This document shows positions 1-7,299 of a stretch of DNA of 17,765 nucleotides, piece after piece; the first letter of the stretch is position 1, and each line of letters begins with the position of its first letter. Source of the stretch: Methanothrix sp. Its GTDB lineage: Archaea > Halobacteriota > Methanosarcinia > Methanotrichales > Methanotrichaceae. The DNA lies in assembly GCA_011620785.1 (NCBI GenBank), contig WOYM01000061.1:1-17765 (forward strand), written 5' to 3'. The notes below the pieces were generated by a model that saw nothing but the letters and a program-made list of their open reading frames with translations, searched no databases and had not been told where the DNA came from. The position numbers and the translations under genes were made by a program.

Positions 1-1
1 A

Positions 2-163
2 TATGATGACCAGCTTCATGAAACAAATGATCCCTTTGTAGAATATATCTTATTCTATAGAAGACGTCTTCATCAGAATAAAAGCAAAGCTGACCACACT
101 GATAACCGAGAAATTCTCAGGCCAGCGCCCTTCCCGCAATGGGCAAGAGAGGCGCCAAGCTGA
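2..163 (+). CDS. Possible C-terminal end of an unidentified protein (5' end outside window)
   Basis: An open frame enters from the left edge and runs 53 codons to a TGA at 161-163. It has no start inside the window. The translation is charged, with an aromatic/basic stretch (VEYILFYRRRLHQNK) and a hydrophilic tail ending PQWAREAPS. I do not recognise a family. The frame would converge on rps3ae, leaving a 56-base gap. An open frame of this length can occur by chance, so this is a weak call; the sequence left of the window would decide it. Confidence 0.3.
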   Translation, partial: YDDQLHETNDPFVEYILFYRRRLHQNKSKADHTDNREILRPAPFPQWAREAPS

Positions 164-219
164 TGCAGATTAGATCCAATTGAATCATCGATCCAAGATG
201 GATCTCGCCACAGTAAACC

Positions 220-852
220 TTAGGATGATGCCGGTGGCGCAACTGGTGCCGCTGGCTCTGATACTGACAGTGCTGGCTCAGTTCTGATCTCCGTCTTTCG
301 TACCTCTACCCTTCTCAAGGGGTAGATCACCTTGGCTTCCTTATAAATGTCCAGAGAGATCTTTCCACCCACCACATCCTGGATCAGCTGATTTAAGTCC
401 AGGTTCTTCGACCGCTCCAAGACGACGCTCTTTGATAGATCCCTGATGCACTTGACCTGGTTTGCCCGCGCCCTTTTAACTGTAAAGCAGCTGGGCTTGA
501 TCCTGACGGTGTAGCCGTCGGTAGTGGTTACATCTACGATGGAATCAATGCGAGAGGTTCTTCTCTTGACCAGAGAGCGCACATAGTCTGTGGTCATCTC
601 ATGGCCCAGGAACTTCGTATATGCCGAGTCACCGGCTACACGGTCAACTCTGAACTTTAGCTTGGTATTCTGCTTGGAGAAGTTGTTGGTGAGGTCTCCT
701 AAGGTGGTCTCGATGATCCTTCCCACAATCCTCTCGGGATCGTTGGCGATCGTCTCTCCAAAGGGAACCCTTCCGAACATCTCCGGACTTACAACCTTAT
801 ACCACTGTTTGGCCTTTCTGCTATCAGCCTTTCTCTGCGATCTTCTAGCCAA
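220..852 (-). CDS. rps3ae: 30S ribosomal protein S3Ae (eS1)
   Basis: This is the archaeal/eukaryotic small-subunit protein eS1 (S3Ae), a structural component on the platform side of the 30S ribosome. The 210-residue length and N-terminus (MARRSQRKADSRKAKQWYKV) fit archaeal S3Ae. Further family blocks are the RIVGRIIETTLGDL segment near residue 42, FRVDRVAGDSAYTKFLGHE near 67, and the basic TTDYVRSLVKRR block near 87. The C-terminus is an Ala/Pro-rich tail beyond the globular domain. The start is a TTG at 852-850: a GGAGG lies 7 bases upstream and the next in-frame ATG would remove the conserved N-terminus. A TATA box lies about 50 bases upstream, so the gene probably has its own promoter. The identification is secure. 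Confidence 0.97.
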   Translation of the reverse strand: MARRSQRKADSRKAKQWYKVVSPEMFGRVPFGETIANDPERIVGRIIETTLGDLTNNFSKQNTKLKFRVDRVAGDSAYTKFLGHEMTTDYVRSLVKRRTSRIDSIVDVTTTDGYTVRIKPSCFTVKRARANQVKCIRDLSKSVVLERSKNLDLNQLIQDVVGGKISLDIYKEAKVIYPLRRVEVRKTEIRTEPALSVSEPAAPVAPPASS

Positions 853-898
853 TAAACATCCTCCGAGATAATATTAATCCGAACTCCGTTCAAGCTCA

Positions 899-912
899 CT
901 GTATTTAAACCG
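899..912 (-). promoter_or_regulatory. TATA box for rps3ae
   Basis: On the minus strand the sequence GGTTTAAATACAG matches an archaeal TATA box. Transcription starting about 25 bases downstream, near 880, would leave a leader of about 28 bases that holds the GGAGG ribosome binding site and the TTG start. Confidence 0.5.
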
Positions 913-936
913 ATCGCCCAAAACAGGCATGATCCT

Positions 937-955
937 TACGAAGGCGGTCTTCGTA
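937..955 (-). terminator. Hairpin downstream of the inhibitor gene
   Basis: TACGAAG (937-943) and CTTCGTA (949-955) form a perfect 7-bp inverted repeat with a 5-base loop. It lies 55 bases past the stop of the chagasin-like gene, and on the minus strand a short TGTTTTG tract follows. It may end the peptidase/inhibitor transcript just before the rps3ae promoter. Archaeal termination relies mainly on T tracts, so the role is uncertain. Confidence 0.35.
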
Positions 956-1009
956 GCGGAACCTTTCCATTTCGGTATCGCCTTTGTGATGCGATTCCGC
1001 TGCGGTCTT

Positions 1010-1285
1010 TCACTCTGTGATCTTGATTGGGAATGATCTTCTTTCCAGAGGGATATTCTCCCACTGCCTTTTGTGAACCATGGTTATCTCTGTCCTTCCT
1101 GCCTTGATCGGGACAAAGGTTAATGTCTCTGTTCCGCCGGATCCAATCGATTCTCCATCGGATTCTCTGAATTCCTTTTTCTTCAGCTCAAGAAAGGCTC
1201 TGTCGAATGTTGCCTCCCATACATAACCGGTAGTGGGATTCGATTCGAGCGATAAGGTGAACTCCACGTTCAAGCTCGCGTTCAT
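1010..1285 (-). CDS. Chagasin-like (MEROPS I42) cysteine protease inhibitor
   Basis: The protein is 91 residues and carries the three loops by which chagasin-family inhibitors plug the active site of papain-like proteases: NPTTGY at 16-21, GSGGTETLTF at 48-57, and RQWE at 73-76 (the family usually has RPW). It has no signal peptide or membrane segment, so it should act in the cytoplasm. It is short for the family (about 110 residues), possibly lacking an N-terminal strand. The ATG at 1285 has a strong GGTGATC ribosome binding site directly upstream. The gene follows the papain-like peptidase on the same strand after 48 bases, so the two are probably co-transcribed. The inference is that it controls that neighbour. 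The family call is strong; the target is inferred from position. Confidence 0.87.
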   Translation of the reverse strand: MNASLNVEFTLSLESNPTTGYVWEATFDRAFLELKKKEFRESDGESIGSGGTETLTFVPIKAGRTEITMVHKRQWENIPLERRSFPIKITE

Positions 1286-1333
1286 TGGATCACCAATGAT
1301 AATAGGCGCTAAAAAGGGAAATATCTTTCTATA

Positions 1334-2248
1334 TTATACATAATCAAACTGCCCGGTCTCAATCCATGATCCCTTTATGAGGGTCCACCAATCATCAGCC
1401 AGTCCGGTCAGAACATAATCATATGGCAACCATCCATATCCCTCGTCGCCCCATAGCTCTCCCCAGGAGTTTCTTATCATGAGAGCACCGGTGGTCTCGG
1501 CACCGCAATTGCTGTTCTTGATCTTCATCTTATCGTCATAGCCCACTGCAATTATAGCATGGCCGCCTTGCACGCTTTCATTGCTGCAGGGATAGGGGAT
1601 CTTGCCGGTGCTTCCAGCCTGGCTGATCGAGTCGTACACAGTGAATCCGAATATTGATGGAATTCCCGCTGCTATATTCGTCTTGATATTAGACAGAAGC
1701 TTGGTGGGGGTGGTTCCGGGCGGATCGAGGTTCACATACTTGAGAGCTTTGTAATTGTCCGCGAAACCGAAGAGGAATGCTGAGGGCTCCTCTTCGAACT
1801 TTGATATATCGTATGGCCAGTATCTCTCCGGTGGGACGCCAAATAGCACCATCGCTCCCATAGTCGTCCGGATGTAAGCACCGGTATCTCCAGATTCCTG
1901 CATCAAATTTCTCGTCACCTTATAGAGAAACAGCCTCGAGGCATCGATATGCTCTCCGAATGCCCTTCGCTCAAAATACTCAAAGACTCCCACGCCAGCG
2001 TTTGCAGTGCATGAGCCCAGGTCGCCTTGATCCTCTATCGGTGGGAACCATTTTTTGAGATCAACCGATGTGGGAAGGGTGGAGACTGCCACTTTGGAAA
2101 GCTTAAGAGGGCCGAGGATATCTGCTACCTCCTTTGTCTGGAAGGTATAGTCTCTTAAGTCCGGAAGCTCTGGTCGCCAGCCCATTCCTTTTGTCTTCTC
2201 GCCGTTCTTTGATTTCATTCCCAGATCTTTCAAGAGTATCGTCATCAT
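1334..2248 (-). CDS. Papain-like cysteine peptidase (C1A)
   Basis: A 304-residue peptidase of the papain superfamily, expected to hydrolyse peptide bonds through a Cys-His-Asn centre. The oxyanion Gln and catalytic Cys are in EDQGDLGSCTAN (Q74, C80), the His in GGHAIIAVGYD (H230), and the Asn in RNSWGELWGDEGYGW (N260), so all catalytic residues are present. The N-terminus has the GWRPELPDLRDYTF block seen in prokaryotic C1 peptidases. There is no signal peptide, so it appears cytoplasmic, which is unusual for this family. The start chosen is the ATG at 2248, because GGTGG lies 5 bases upstream; an in-frame GTG at 2257 sits inside that binding site and would add three residues. The chagasin-like inhibitor gene follows on the same strand, and the STAND/CHAT gene is divergent upstream. 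Confidence 0.92.
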   Translation of the reverse strand: MMTILLKDLGMKSKNGEKTKGMGWRPELPDLRDYTFQTKEVADILGPLKLSKVAVSTLPTSVDLKKWFPPIEDQGDLGSCTANAGVGVFEYFERRAFGEHIDASRLFLYKVTRNLMQESGDTGAYIRTTMGAMVLFGVPPERYWPYDISKFEEEPSAFLFGFADNYKALKYVNLDPPGTTPTKLLSNIKTNIAAGIPSIFGFTVYDSISQAGSTGKIPYPCSNESVQGGHAIIAVGYDDKMKIKNSNCGAETTGALMIRNSWGELWGDEGYGWLPYDYVLTGLADDWWTLIKGSWIETGQFDYV

Positions 2249-2481
2249 CTCAACCACCGCATAATGATTAAAGTTCTCCGATCCTATCGCGCCGCCCCAT
2301 AGTCGATTCGATCTGAATATCCGCTCATTTTATCCAATCCCTAAGCCTTTATGGTAATCCTAATACTATTAAAATATTTCTAAGCATATGCACTTCTAAA
2401 ATAACATGATCTGCGATCATCTACAGTCACAGGATAACTCATGATGCGGATTTATATTGTGCCGTCGAATTCCGGGCTGAG

Positions 2482-2494
2482 AAATTATATATCG
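2482..2494 (+). promoter_or_regulatory. TATA box for the STAND/CHAT gene (leaderless)
   Basis: AAATTATATATCG is a good archaeal TATA box whose centre is about 29 bases before the ATG at 2517. No ribosome binding site precedes that ATG, so the mRNA is probably leaderless. A second TATA-like run (TTTATATTG) lies at 2451-2459. The 2258-2516 gap is the shared divergent upstream region of this gene and the peptidase; I could not fix a promoter for the peptidase in it. Confidence 0.45.
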
Positions 2495-2516
2495 CATCCA
2501 GCCATATCATCCATGA

Positions 2517-5500
2517 ATGCAAAAGGATATTGTCATTGAGGTTTGGGAGACGGGCACTGCTGCCGCCAGGGCCTTTGAAATAAGAATAGCAGTGGATGGG
2601 GAGGTGGTCATGAACAGAAGGCTCAACCCGGTTGAGGCTCTGGAGGCCAGAGAGATATCCTCCCAGTATGCGTCTTTCTTTTCTAACGGCAAAAAAGGGA
2701 AGAATAGCTACCTTCATCTCCTGGGCGAGAGTATCTTCCGCCTATTTTTTCAGCCGGGCTGGCAGGAGCTGGGCCCGAAGATCCCATCTGGGAGACGGCT
2801 GATTGTGGTATCGAGCATACCCCAGATCCTGCTGCTCCCCTGGGAGCTTCTCCGCCTTCCGGGTGATGAGGATATGGCCGTTGGCTCATCCCCGGATTTT
2901 GCCGTCCTGCGCGTGCCAATGGAAGGTGGCCGGCCCTCCAGCTCATCCCTTCCTGCACCATTTCTCTCTCAGCCCTCTGAACTGAGAAGAGGCCCCTTGA
3001 GAATGCTCTTTTTCTCCACCAATATGCAGCATTTTGAGGAGGAGGAGCTGTCCCTTCTCAAGGCGGTGCAGGGATTAGATATCCACCTGGAGATGGGCGA
3101 GACCGCCTCCTTCGAGGAGCTGAAAAGCAGCATTGAGTCTTTTCAGCCTCATCTTGTATACCTTTCCGGTGAGGCAAAATTGTCCGGCGAAGTCTCTGGG
3201 AGAGAGGCAAGGCTAGCCTTTTTGGATCCTGCGGGCAAACTTGACCTGAGGTCTGCAGAGGAGATAGCTCCCGTTCTGAAGAGTGGCGGGGTTGAGTGCA
3301 TAATTCTCGGAGGGGGAGGGAATGGCCCTGACCCTGCCAGGGAGCTTCTCTGCCAGAGGCTGGCAGAAGATCTGCTCATGGCTGTAGCCTGGAATGGTAC
3401 CGTCGCCCCTCAGGAGATCGTTCGCTCTATTTCCCTGGGCGCATCTGTAGATGAAGCCGTATGGAGCACAGAGCAGACGATGCCGAAAGAAGGCCTGGAA
3501 GAAAAGGAGGAGAAGAAGGGAGCGATACAGGCCTATCCCTTTATTTATGCCGTCAGAGAGCCAACAGGTCTCTTCGATCCCAATAAGAAGAGAGAGGAGA
3601 TAAAAACAAGATACCAAGAGCTTCCTCCAATGCCTGGGATGACGGAAGGACATGCCAGGGGTTTTCTTGACAGAAGAAAAGATTTGCTTCGCCTCTATCC
3701 CGATTTGAGACAGGGTGCGGTCAACGCTCTGATCATCACTGGCGAGCCCGGCAGAGGGAAGAGCGCTCTTGCCAATCGCCTGGCCAGAATGCTGGCCACA
3801 TCAGGCTACTTTGTGCTGCCTCTGGGAGGCACTGCCCACAACCCCATAAGCTCTGCCCGACTGATAGAAGCAGCAGGCCTGCAACTGACAGCGGCAGGAG
3901 AGTATCAAGGACTGGAGGAGACAAAGAGGCTTTCAGATTCATCGCTCCCGCTTAATGAGAGGCTGGCGGTCTTGATGGAGCTTCTCCGGTCCAACCGCAT
4001 ACTCATATTCTGGGATGACCTCGATCTTGAGGAGAAGACGGGCAGGATCTCGGATCCGCATCTTGGCGAACTTTTCCATCAGATTACAAAAGGCCTGCAT
4101 TCCAGCCGGGCGATCATCTCCTGCCCGCGGGTTCCTGCGAATGCCTCCATTCTGCCCCGTCTGGCCAGAAACTGGAAGCTGGATCGGCTCTCTCAAGCAG
4201 CTTTCCTGAGGTTCATGCTCCTGGACAGAATGATAGCTGATGGCTACCGCAAAGGCGAGGTCGCATTCGATGCCCTATCGGACCTCTATTCCCTCTACGA
4301 GAGAGATCCGTCTAAATTAGAGCAGATCCGCAGCGCTCTGGCCAGAGGTCTGCCAAACGATGGCGATCCTCTGGCCAGGCTCGTCGAGTGCCTCAGCCCC
4401 GAGTCTCTCCTGGCCCTCCAATGCATAGCGGTCTACGATGTGGCCATGAGCCCGGCGGGCTTTGCCGCCGCAGCCGGGACCGATCTGGAGAGCATAGCTG
4501 AGAGCCTGTCCCTCTGGGAGGAGCTGTCGATCTGCTATAAGACCGGCAATCTGTGGGCGGTTCATTCCTCCGCTCGCCCCATGCTTCGAGAGGGATTAAG
4601 CCCGGATGAGAGAAGAGAGGCTCATAAGAGGGCAGGCCGATTTCTGGAGGATATGGCGGAATCGGGCCGCTCTCCAGAGCTTTTCTTGTTCCGTCTGGAC
4701 GGCCTCTTAGAGGCGCGGGGGCACTATCTGGAGGCCGGCGATCTGGCTGAGGCGAGGAGGGTGACCGCCAGGATCAGCAGCTACCTGGATCGGCGGGGAT
4801 ACTACACCGAGCTGATCAGGCTGAACAGGGAGATACTGGAGCTGGAGCCGGACAAAGATTCAATGAATTGGATCGCCCAGGCCTATGCTCATCAGATGGA
4901 TCTTGAGAATGCTGCCCAGTGGTACAAAAAGGCCCTGGATATGGCTCCGGATGCCATCAGCTATCAGGGGCTGGGAATGATCCGGCTTGACCAGGGCGAG
5001 CATGATCAGGCTGAGGAGAGCTTAGAGAAAGCTCTGCAGATACATCTTGACCAAAAGGACCTGCGGGGAGAGGCTGCAGTTCTGCAGGCTCTGGCCTCCA
5101 TTGATATGATGCAAGGCCACAGGGATTCCGCCCGGCCCAGGCTGGCCCGATCCCTGGAGCTGGCCAGAGAGGCAAAAGATCGAGCAGGTGAGGCGGTACT
5201 GCTCTTCAATCTGGCAGATGTTGACCGGGAGAGGGGAGAGCTTGCTCGGGCAACAGAGGAGCTTATTGAGGCCCTGGCCATCACCAGGGATCTGGGCGAC
5301 CGCAAAGGGATGGCCGCCAGCCTGCACGGACTGGGAATGATCAGCTCTCAGGCCGGGGAGAAGGAGAAGGCTGCGGAGCATTTCCTGGAGGCTTTGCAGG
5401 TCTATCAGGAACTGAAAGATCAGCCGGGCGAGGCAGGCGCGCTCTTTCAGCTCGGCGCCCTGGCGGTGCAGATGGACCGGGTCCAGGATGGGCTCCGCCT

Positions 5501-5693
5501 GATGGCCCTCTCTGCGGTGGTCTTGAGAAGCATCAATAGCGATGAGGTCAAGAGCATCGAGCCGGTGGTGGAGCGGCTGGCCTCGCAGCTCAACTACAGC
5601 CAAGAGCAGTTCATGGCCATGCTGCAGGAGGTCATGCATAGCTATGTTAAAGACAGGGGCATGGGGCTGGTGAAGAAGGCTTGGAGGAAGTAG
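2517..5693 (+). CDS. STAND-type NTPase: degenerate CHAT domain, P-loop ATPase, C-terminal TPRs
   Basis: A 1058-residue multidomain protein. Residues about 90-350 look like a CHAT (caspase-like) domain: LPWELL at 107-112, then PHLVYLSGEA at 211-220 and ECIILGGGG at 260-268, where active CHAT proteases carry the His of an SGHG motif and the Cys of an LNAC motif. Here these positions read Glu and Gly, so the dyad appears lost. A P-loop ATPase follows, with Walker A GEPGRGKS at 409-416 and Walker B ILIFWDDLD at 495-503, preceded by a GFLDRRKDLLRL linker as in NB-ARC/STAND proteins. A helical region leads to TPR repeats at about 730-1010. STAND proteins are usually ligand-triggered oligomerising switches, and the TPRs would be the sensor. 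No signal peptide or membrane segment is visible, so it is probably cytoplasmic. The start is leaderless. The trigger and output are unknown. Confidence 0.88.
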   Translation: MQKDIVIEVWETGTAAARAFEIRIAVDGEVVMNRRLNPVEALEAREISSQYASFFSNGKKGKNSYLHLLGESIFRLFFQPGWQELGPKIPSGRRLIVVSSIPQILLLPWELLRLPGDEDMAVGSSPDFAVLRVPMEGGRPSSSSLPAPFLSQPSELRRGPLRMLFFSTNMQHFEEEELSLLKAVQGLDIHLEMGETASFEELKSSIESFQPHLVYLSGEAKLSGEVSGREARLAFLDPAGKLDLRSAEEIAPVLKSGGVECIILGGGGNGPDPARELLCQRLAEDLLMAVAWNGTVAPQEIVRSISLGASVDEAVWSTEQTMPKEGLEEKEEKKGAIQAYPFIYAVREPTGLFDPNKKREEIKTRYQELPPMPGMTEGHARGFLDRRKDLLRLYPDLRQGAVNALIITGEPGRGKSALANRLARMLATSGYFVLPLGGTAHNPISSARLIEAAGLQLTAAGEYQGLEETKRLSDSSLPLNERLAVLMELLRSNRILIFWDDLDLEEKTGRISDPHLGELFHQITKGLHSSRAIISCPRVPANASILPRLARNWKLDRLSQAAFLRFMLLDRMIADGYRKGEVAFDALSDLYSLYERDPSKLEQIRSALARGLPNDGDPLARLVECLSPESLLALQCIAVYDVAMSPAGFAAAAGTDLESIAESLSLWEELSICYKTGNLWAVHSSARPMLREGLSPDERREAHKRAGRFLEDMAESGRSPELFLFRLDGLLEARGHYLEAGDLAEARRVTARISSYLDRRGYYTELIRLNREILELEPDKDSMNWIAQAYAHQMDLENAAQWYKKALDMAPDAISYQGLGMIRLDQGEHDQAEESLEKALQIHLDQKDLRGEAAVLQALASIDMMQGHRDSARPRLARSLELAREAKDRAGEAVLLFNLADVDRERGELARATEELIEALAITRDLGDRKGMAASLHGLGMISSQAGEKEKAAEHFLEALQVYQELKDQPGEAGALFQLGALAVQMDRVQDGLRLMALSAVVLRSINSDEVKSIEPVVERLASQLNYSQEQFMAMLQEVMHSYVKDRGMGLVKKAWRK

Positions 5694-5723
5694 AGCAGTT
5701 TGCTCGCCAAGACTCAACGATCC

Positions 5724-5760
5724 CGATAATTAAAATAGATAATTAATTATAAAAATATAA
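5724..5760 (-). terminator. AT-rich convergent gap with T tracts
   Basis: The 79-base gap between the convergent STAND and TPR genes is almost pure A/T. On the minus strand it reads as successive T tracts (TTTTT, TTTTAATT) past the stop of the TPR gene, fitting archaeal oligo-T termination. ATAATTA/TAATTAT inverted repeats could also form a weak hairpin for either strand. Confidence 0.3.
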
Positions 5761-5772
5761 GTGGAGATGTGA

Positions 5773-6756
5773 CTAACTTGTATAGCCCATCTCCTTGGCC
5801 CTAGCAATAGCCGCATCCGCGTCAGAGTTGCGATCAAGAGCCTTCAATGCGAGGCCTTTTTTATACCAGATTTTTGGAAACATCGGGTCAATCTGTATGG
5901 CGCGATCATATTCCGCTAGGGCATCTTCATACTTGCCCATGGTCATGAGGACATCCCCCTTGTTCTGCATGGCTACAGAATAATCAGGAGATATCTCTAT
6001 CGCCTTGTCAAAGGCATTGAGTGCATCATCGTATTTATCCATATTAGCGAGAACTATGCCCTTTCCCGTCCAGGCCTTAGATGTTGATATTCCTGCCAGA
6101 TAATCTTTGGAGGGTTGAGCTACCTCAATGGCTTTGTCGTAAGCTTCAAGGGCTTCGCTATACATTTCTAATTTGTTGAGGACATAGCCTTTGCTCGACC
6201 AGGCGTTGGAATCATTTGAATTAGCTTGGGTGGTTTCGTTTAGGATCTTTAGCGATCTCTCATAGTCTTTAACAGCTTCATCAGATCTTCCTGTATTATC
6301 AAGGGCATCGCCTCGGCCTATCCAATTACTGATCTTATCCGGTTCAGTCTGAATTGCCATGTCGTATGATTCTACAGATTCGTTGTATCTACCTAATTCT
6401 GCAAAAAGGAAACCCTGTGCGCTCCAGATATCCAACTCCAGGGGATTTAGCTCTATAGCCATGCGATTCGCCTCTATGGCCTCTGGGAACTTCCCCATCT
6501 CTTGGAGAGCAATGGCCTTGCCGCGCCATGCAGCTACCTGCTCCTGGCTTGAATTGGCGATCTTGATGGCATTATCGAAGGCGATAATACTCTCATTTAA
6601 GGATTGCTCTCCCAAAAGCACCTGGCCTTTATCTATCCAGTACTCTGGTGTGTTCTGCTGGGCCATTGCGATTGTGCAGATCATGGCCAATGCCATTATG
6701 GTCTTAATCCAAATGTTGATCCTCACAGTTGATACCGATCTATTTTTTTTGATCAT
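5773..6756 (-). CDS. Exported tetratricopeptide-repeat protein
   Basis: A 327-residue protein with an N-terminal export signal: basic residues up to about 18, a hydrophobic core (IMALAMICTIAM) and a likely cleavage after Ala32 (AMA before QQ). The rest is seven to eight TPR units, for example AWRGKAIALQEMGKFPEAIE, NWIGRGDALDNTGRSDEAV, and AMQNKGDVLMTMGKYEDALA. TPRs are protein-binding scaffolds; no catalytic domain is present. It probably works outside the membrane, but the partner is unknown. The ATG at 6756 is preceded by AAGGAG about 10 bases upstream, and a clear TATA box lies further up. It is a stand-alone gene convergent with the STAND gene. Exported TPR proteins are common in methanogens, so the context says little about the specific job. 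Confidence 0.9.
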   Translation of the reverse strand: MIKKNRSVSTVRINIWIKTIMALAMICTIAMAQQNTPEYWIDKGQVLLGEQSLNESIIAFDNAIKIANSSQEQVAAWRGKAIALQEMGKFPEAIEANRMAIELNPLELDIWSAQGFLFAELGRYNESVESYDMAIQTEPDKISNWIGRGDALDNTGRSDEAVKDYERSLKILNETTQANSNDSNAWSSKGYVLNKLEMYSEALEAYDKAIEVAQPSKDYLAGISTSKAWTGKGIVLANMDKYDDALNAFDKAIEISPDYSVAMQNKGDVLMTMGKYEDALAEYDRAIQIDPMFPKIWYKKGLALKALDRNSDADAAIARAKEMGYTS

Positions 6757-6817
6757 TTAAACACATCTCCTTCTAAGGTACGTCCTAACGACAATAGGAC
6801 TGAAATACGACATTTAT

Positions 6818-6830
6818 CGAATATAAACTT
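6818..6830 (-). promoter_or_regulatory. TATA box for the exported TPR gene
   Basis: On the minus strand AAAGTTTATATTCG carries a strong TATA element with purine-rich sequence just upstream, as for an archaeal BRE. Initiation about 25 bases downstream leaves a leader of about 40 bases that contains the AAGGAG binding site. Confidence 0.5.
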
Positions 6831-6888
6831 TCGCACTCTTTTCAGAGATTACCAAATAGGGGACTCAGGCATCCATGTAAAACCGCAA

Positions 6889-6907
6889 GGAGCCTAAAAG
6901 GCGCTCC
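6889..6907 (-). terminator. Hairpin at the end of the duplicated gene fragment
   Basis: GGAGCC and GGCGCTCC form an imperfect inverted repeat around TAAAA, overlapping the stop of the pseudogene. On the minus strand it is followed by TTGCGGTTTTA. This is a possible terminator; nothing else supports it. Confidence 0.25.
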
Positions 6908-7193
6908 AAAAACGCGGCAAATCAACCGCTGATTGACGATAAAGAAAGTACGCCCGGCCCGCGTTCCGCCGTCTATCCGCCCTCACCGCAGCCACCCCGT
7001 CTACCCTGCAGGCGGTGATCTTCTCTGCAAGCTTTGCCAGGACCGCTTTTCTCATCCCACCCACGAACTTGATGGAACCCACGACGAGATGTCCTCCCCC
7101 TGAAACCCCGCCGTTGTGGATCTCCTCCATCAATTCCCGGACCATCTGGGTAGTGTTCATCCTCACTCCCCGGCTGCGCAGCACTGCAAACAC
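6894..7193 (-). pseudogene. Truncated duplicate of the C-terminus of the COG1107 RecJ-like gene
   Basis: The 99-codon open frame repeats the last about 75 residues of the neighbouring 718-residue protein, including FAVLRSRGVRMN, the DHHA1 signature GGVSGGGH, and GSIKFVGGMRK. It then diverges into an Arg-rich, unrelated tail. Only the DHHA1 end is present; the zinc fingers, S1, OB and DHH parts are missing. The frame opens with a GTG that has no ribosome binding site or nearby TATA box. DNA bases 7011-7190 align with 7357-7536 without gaps and with 17 mismatches that I counted (about 91% identity). I read this as a tandem partial duplication now decaying, not a functional gene. A small expressed DHHA1 peptide cannot be fully excluded because the frame is still open. 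Confidence 0.78.
7011..7190 (-). repeat. Direct repeat copy of 7357-7536
   Basis: This segment is a direct copy, at a fixed offset of 346 bases, of the 3' coding part of the RecJ-like gene. There are no insertions or deletions across 180 bases. Two stretches of more than 30 bases are identical. Weaker similarity continues left to about 6991, and the match stops abruptly at 7190. Confidence 0.85.
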
Positions 7194-7243
7194 CGCTATG
7201 TCAAAGACAAAGGGAGGAGGCTGCTAGACAGGACTATTGGTGG

Positions 7244-7266
7244 ATAAAGGAAAATCAGAAAAGATG
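7244..7266 (-). terminator. T-tract terminator of the RecJ-like gene
   Basis: About 35 bases past the stop, the minus strand carries three closely spaced T runs (CTTTTCTGATTTTCCTTTA), the form expected for archaeal oligo-T termination. No stable hairpin is needed or seen. The rest of the 7194-7299 gap shows nothing recognisable. Confidence 0.35.
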
Positions 7267-7299
7267 AGGATGATATTGATGTTCAGGGGATGAAGAAGG

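Noticed and set aside
117..188. A 23-codon hydrophobic minus-strand frame downstream of rps3ae
   Set aside because: Too short, with no binding site and no independent support.
5022..5717. A 231-codon minus-strand frame opposite the TPR end of the STAND gene
   Set aside because: The TPR pattern on the plus strand is clear, and the antisense translation shows no domain or start signals.
5762..6771. GGAGATGT and its reverse complement flanking the exported TPR gene
   Set aside because: Only 8-9 bases match; one copy is simply the ribosome binding site, so this is not evidence for a mobile element.
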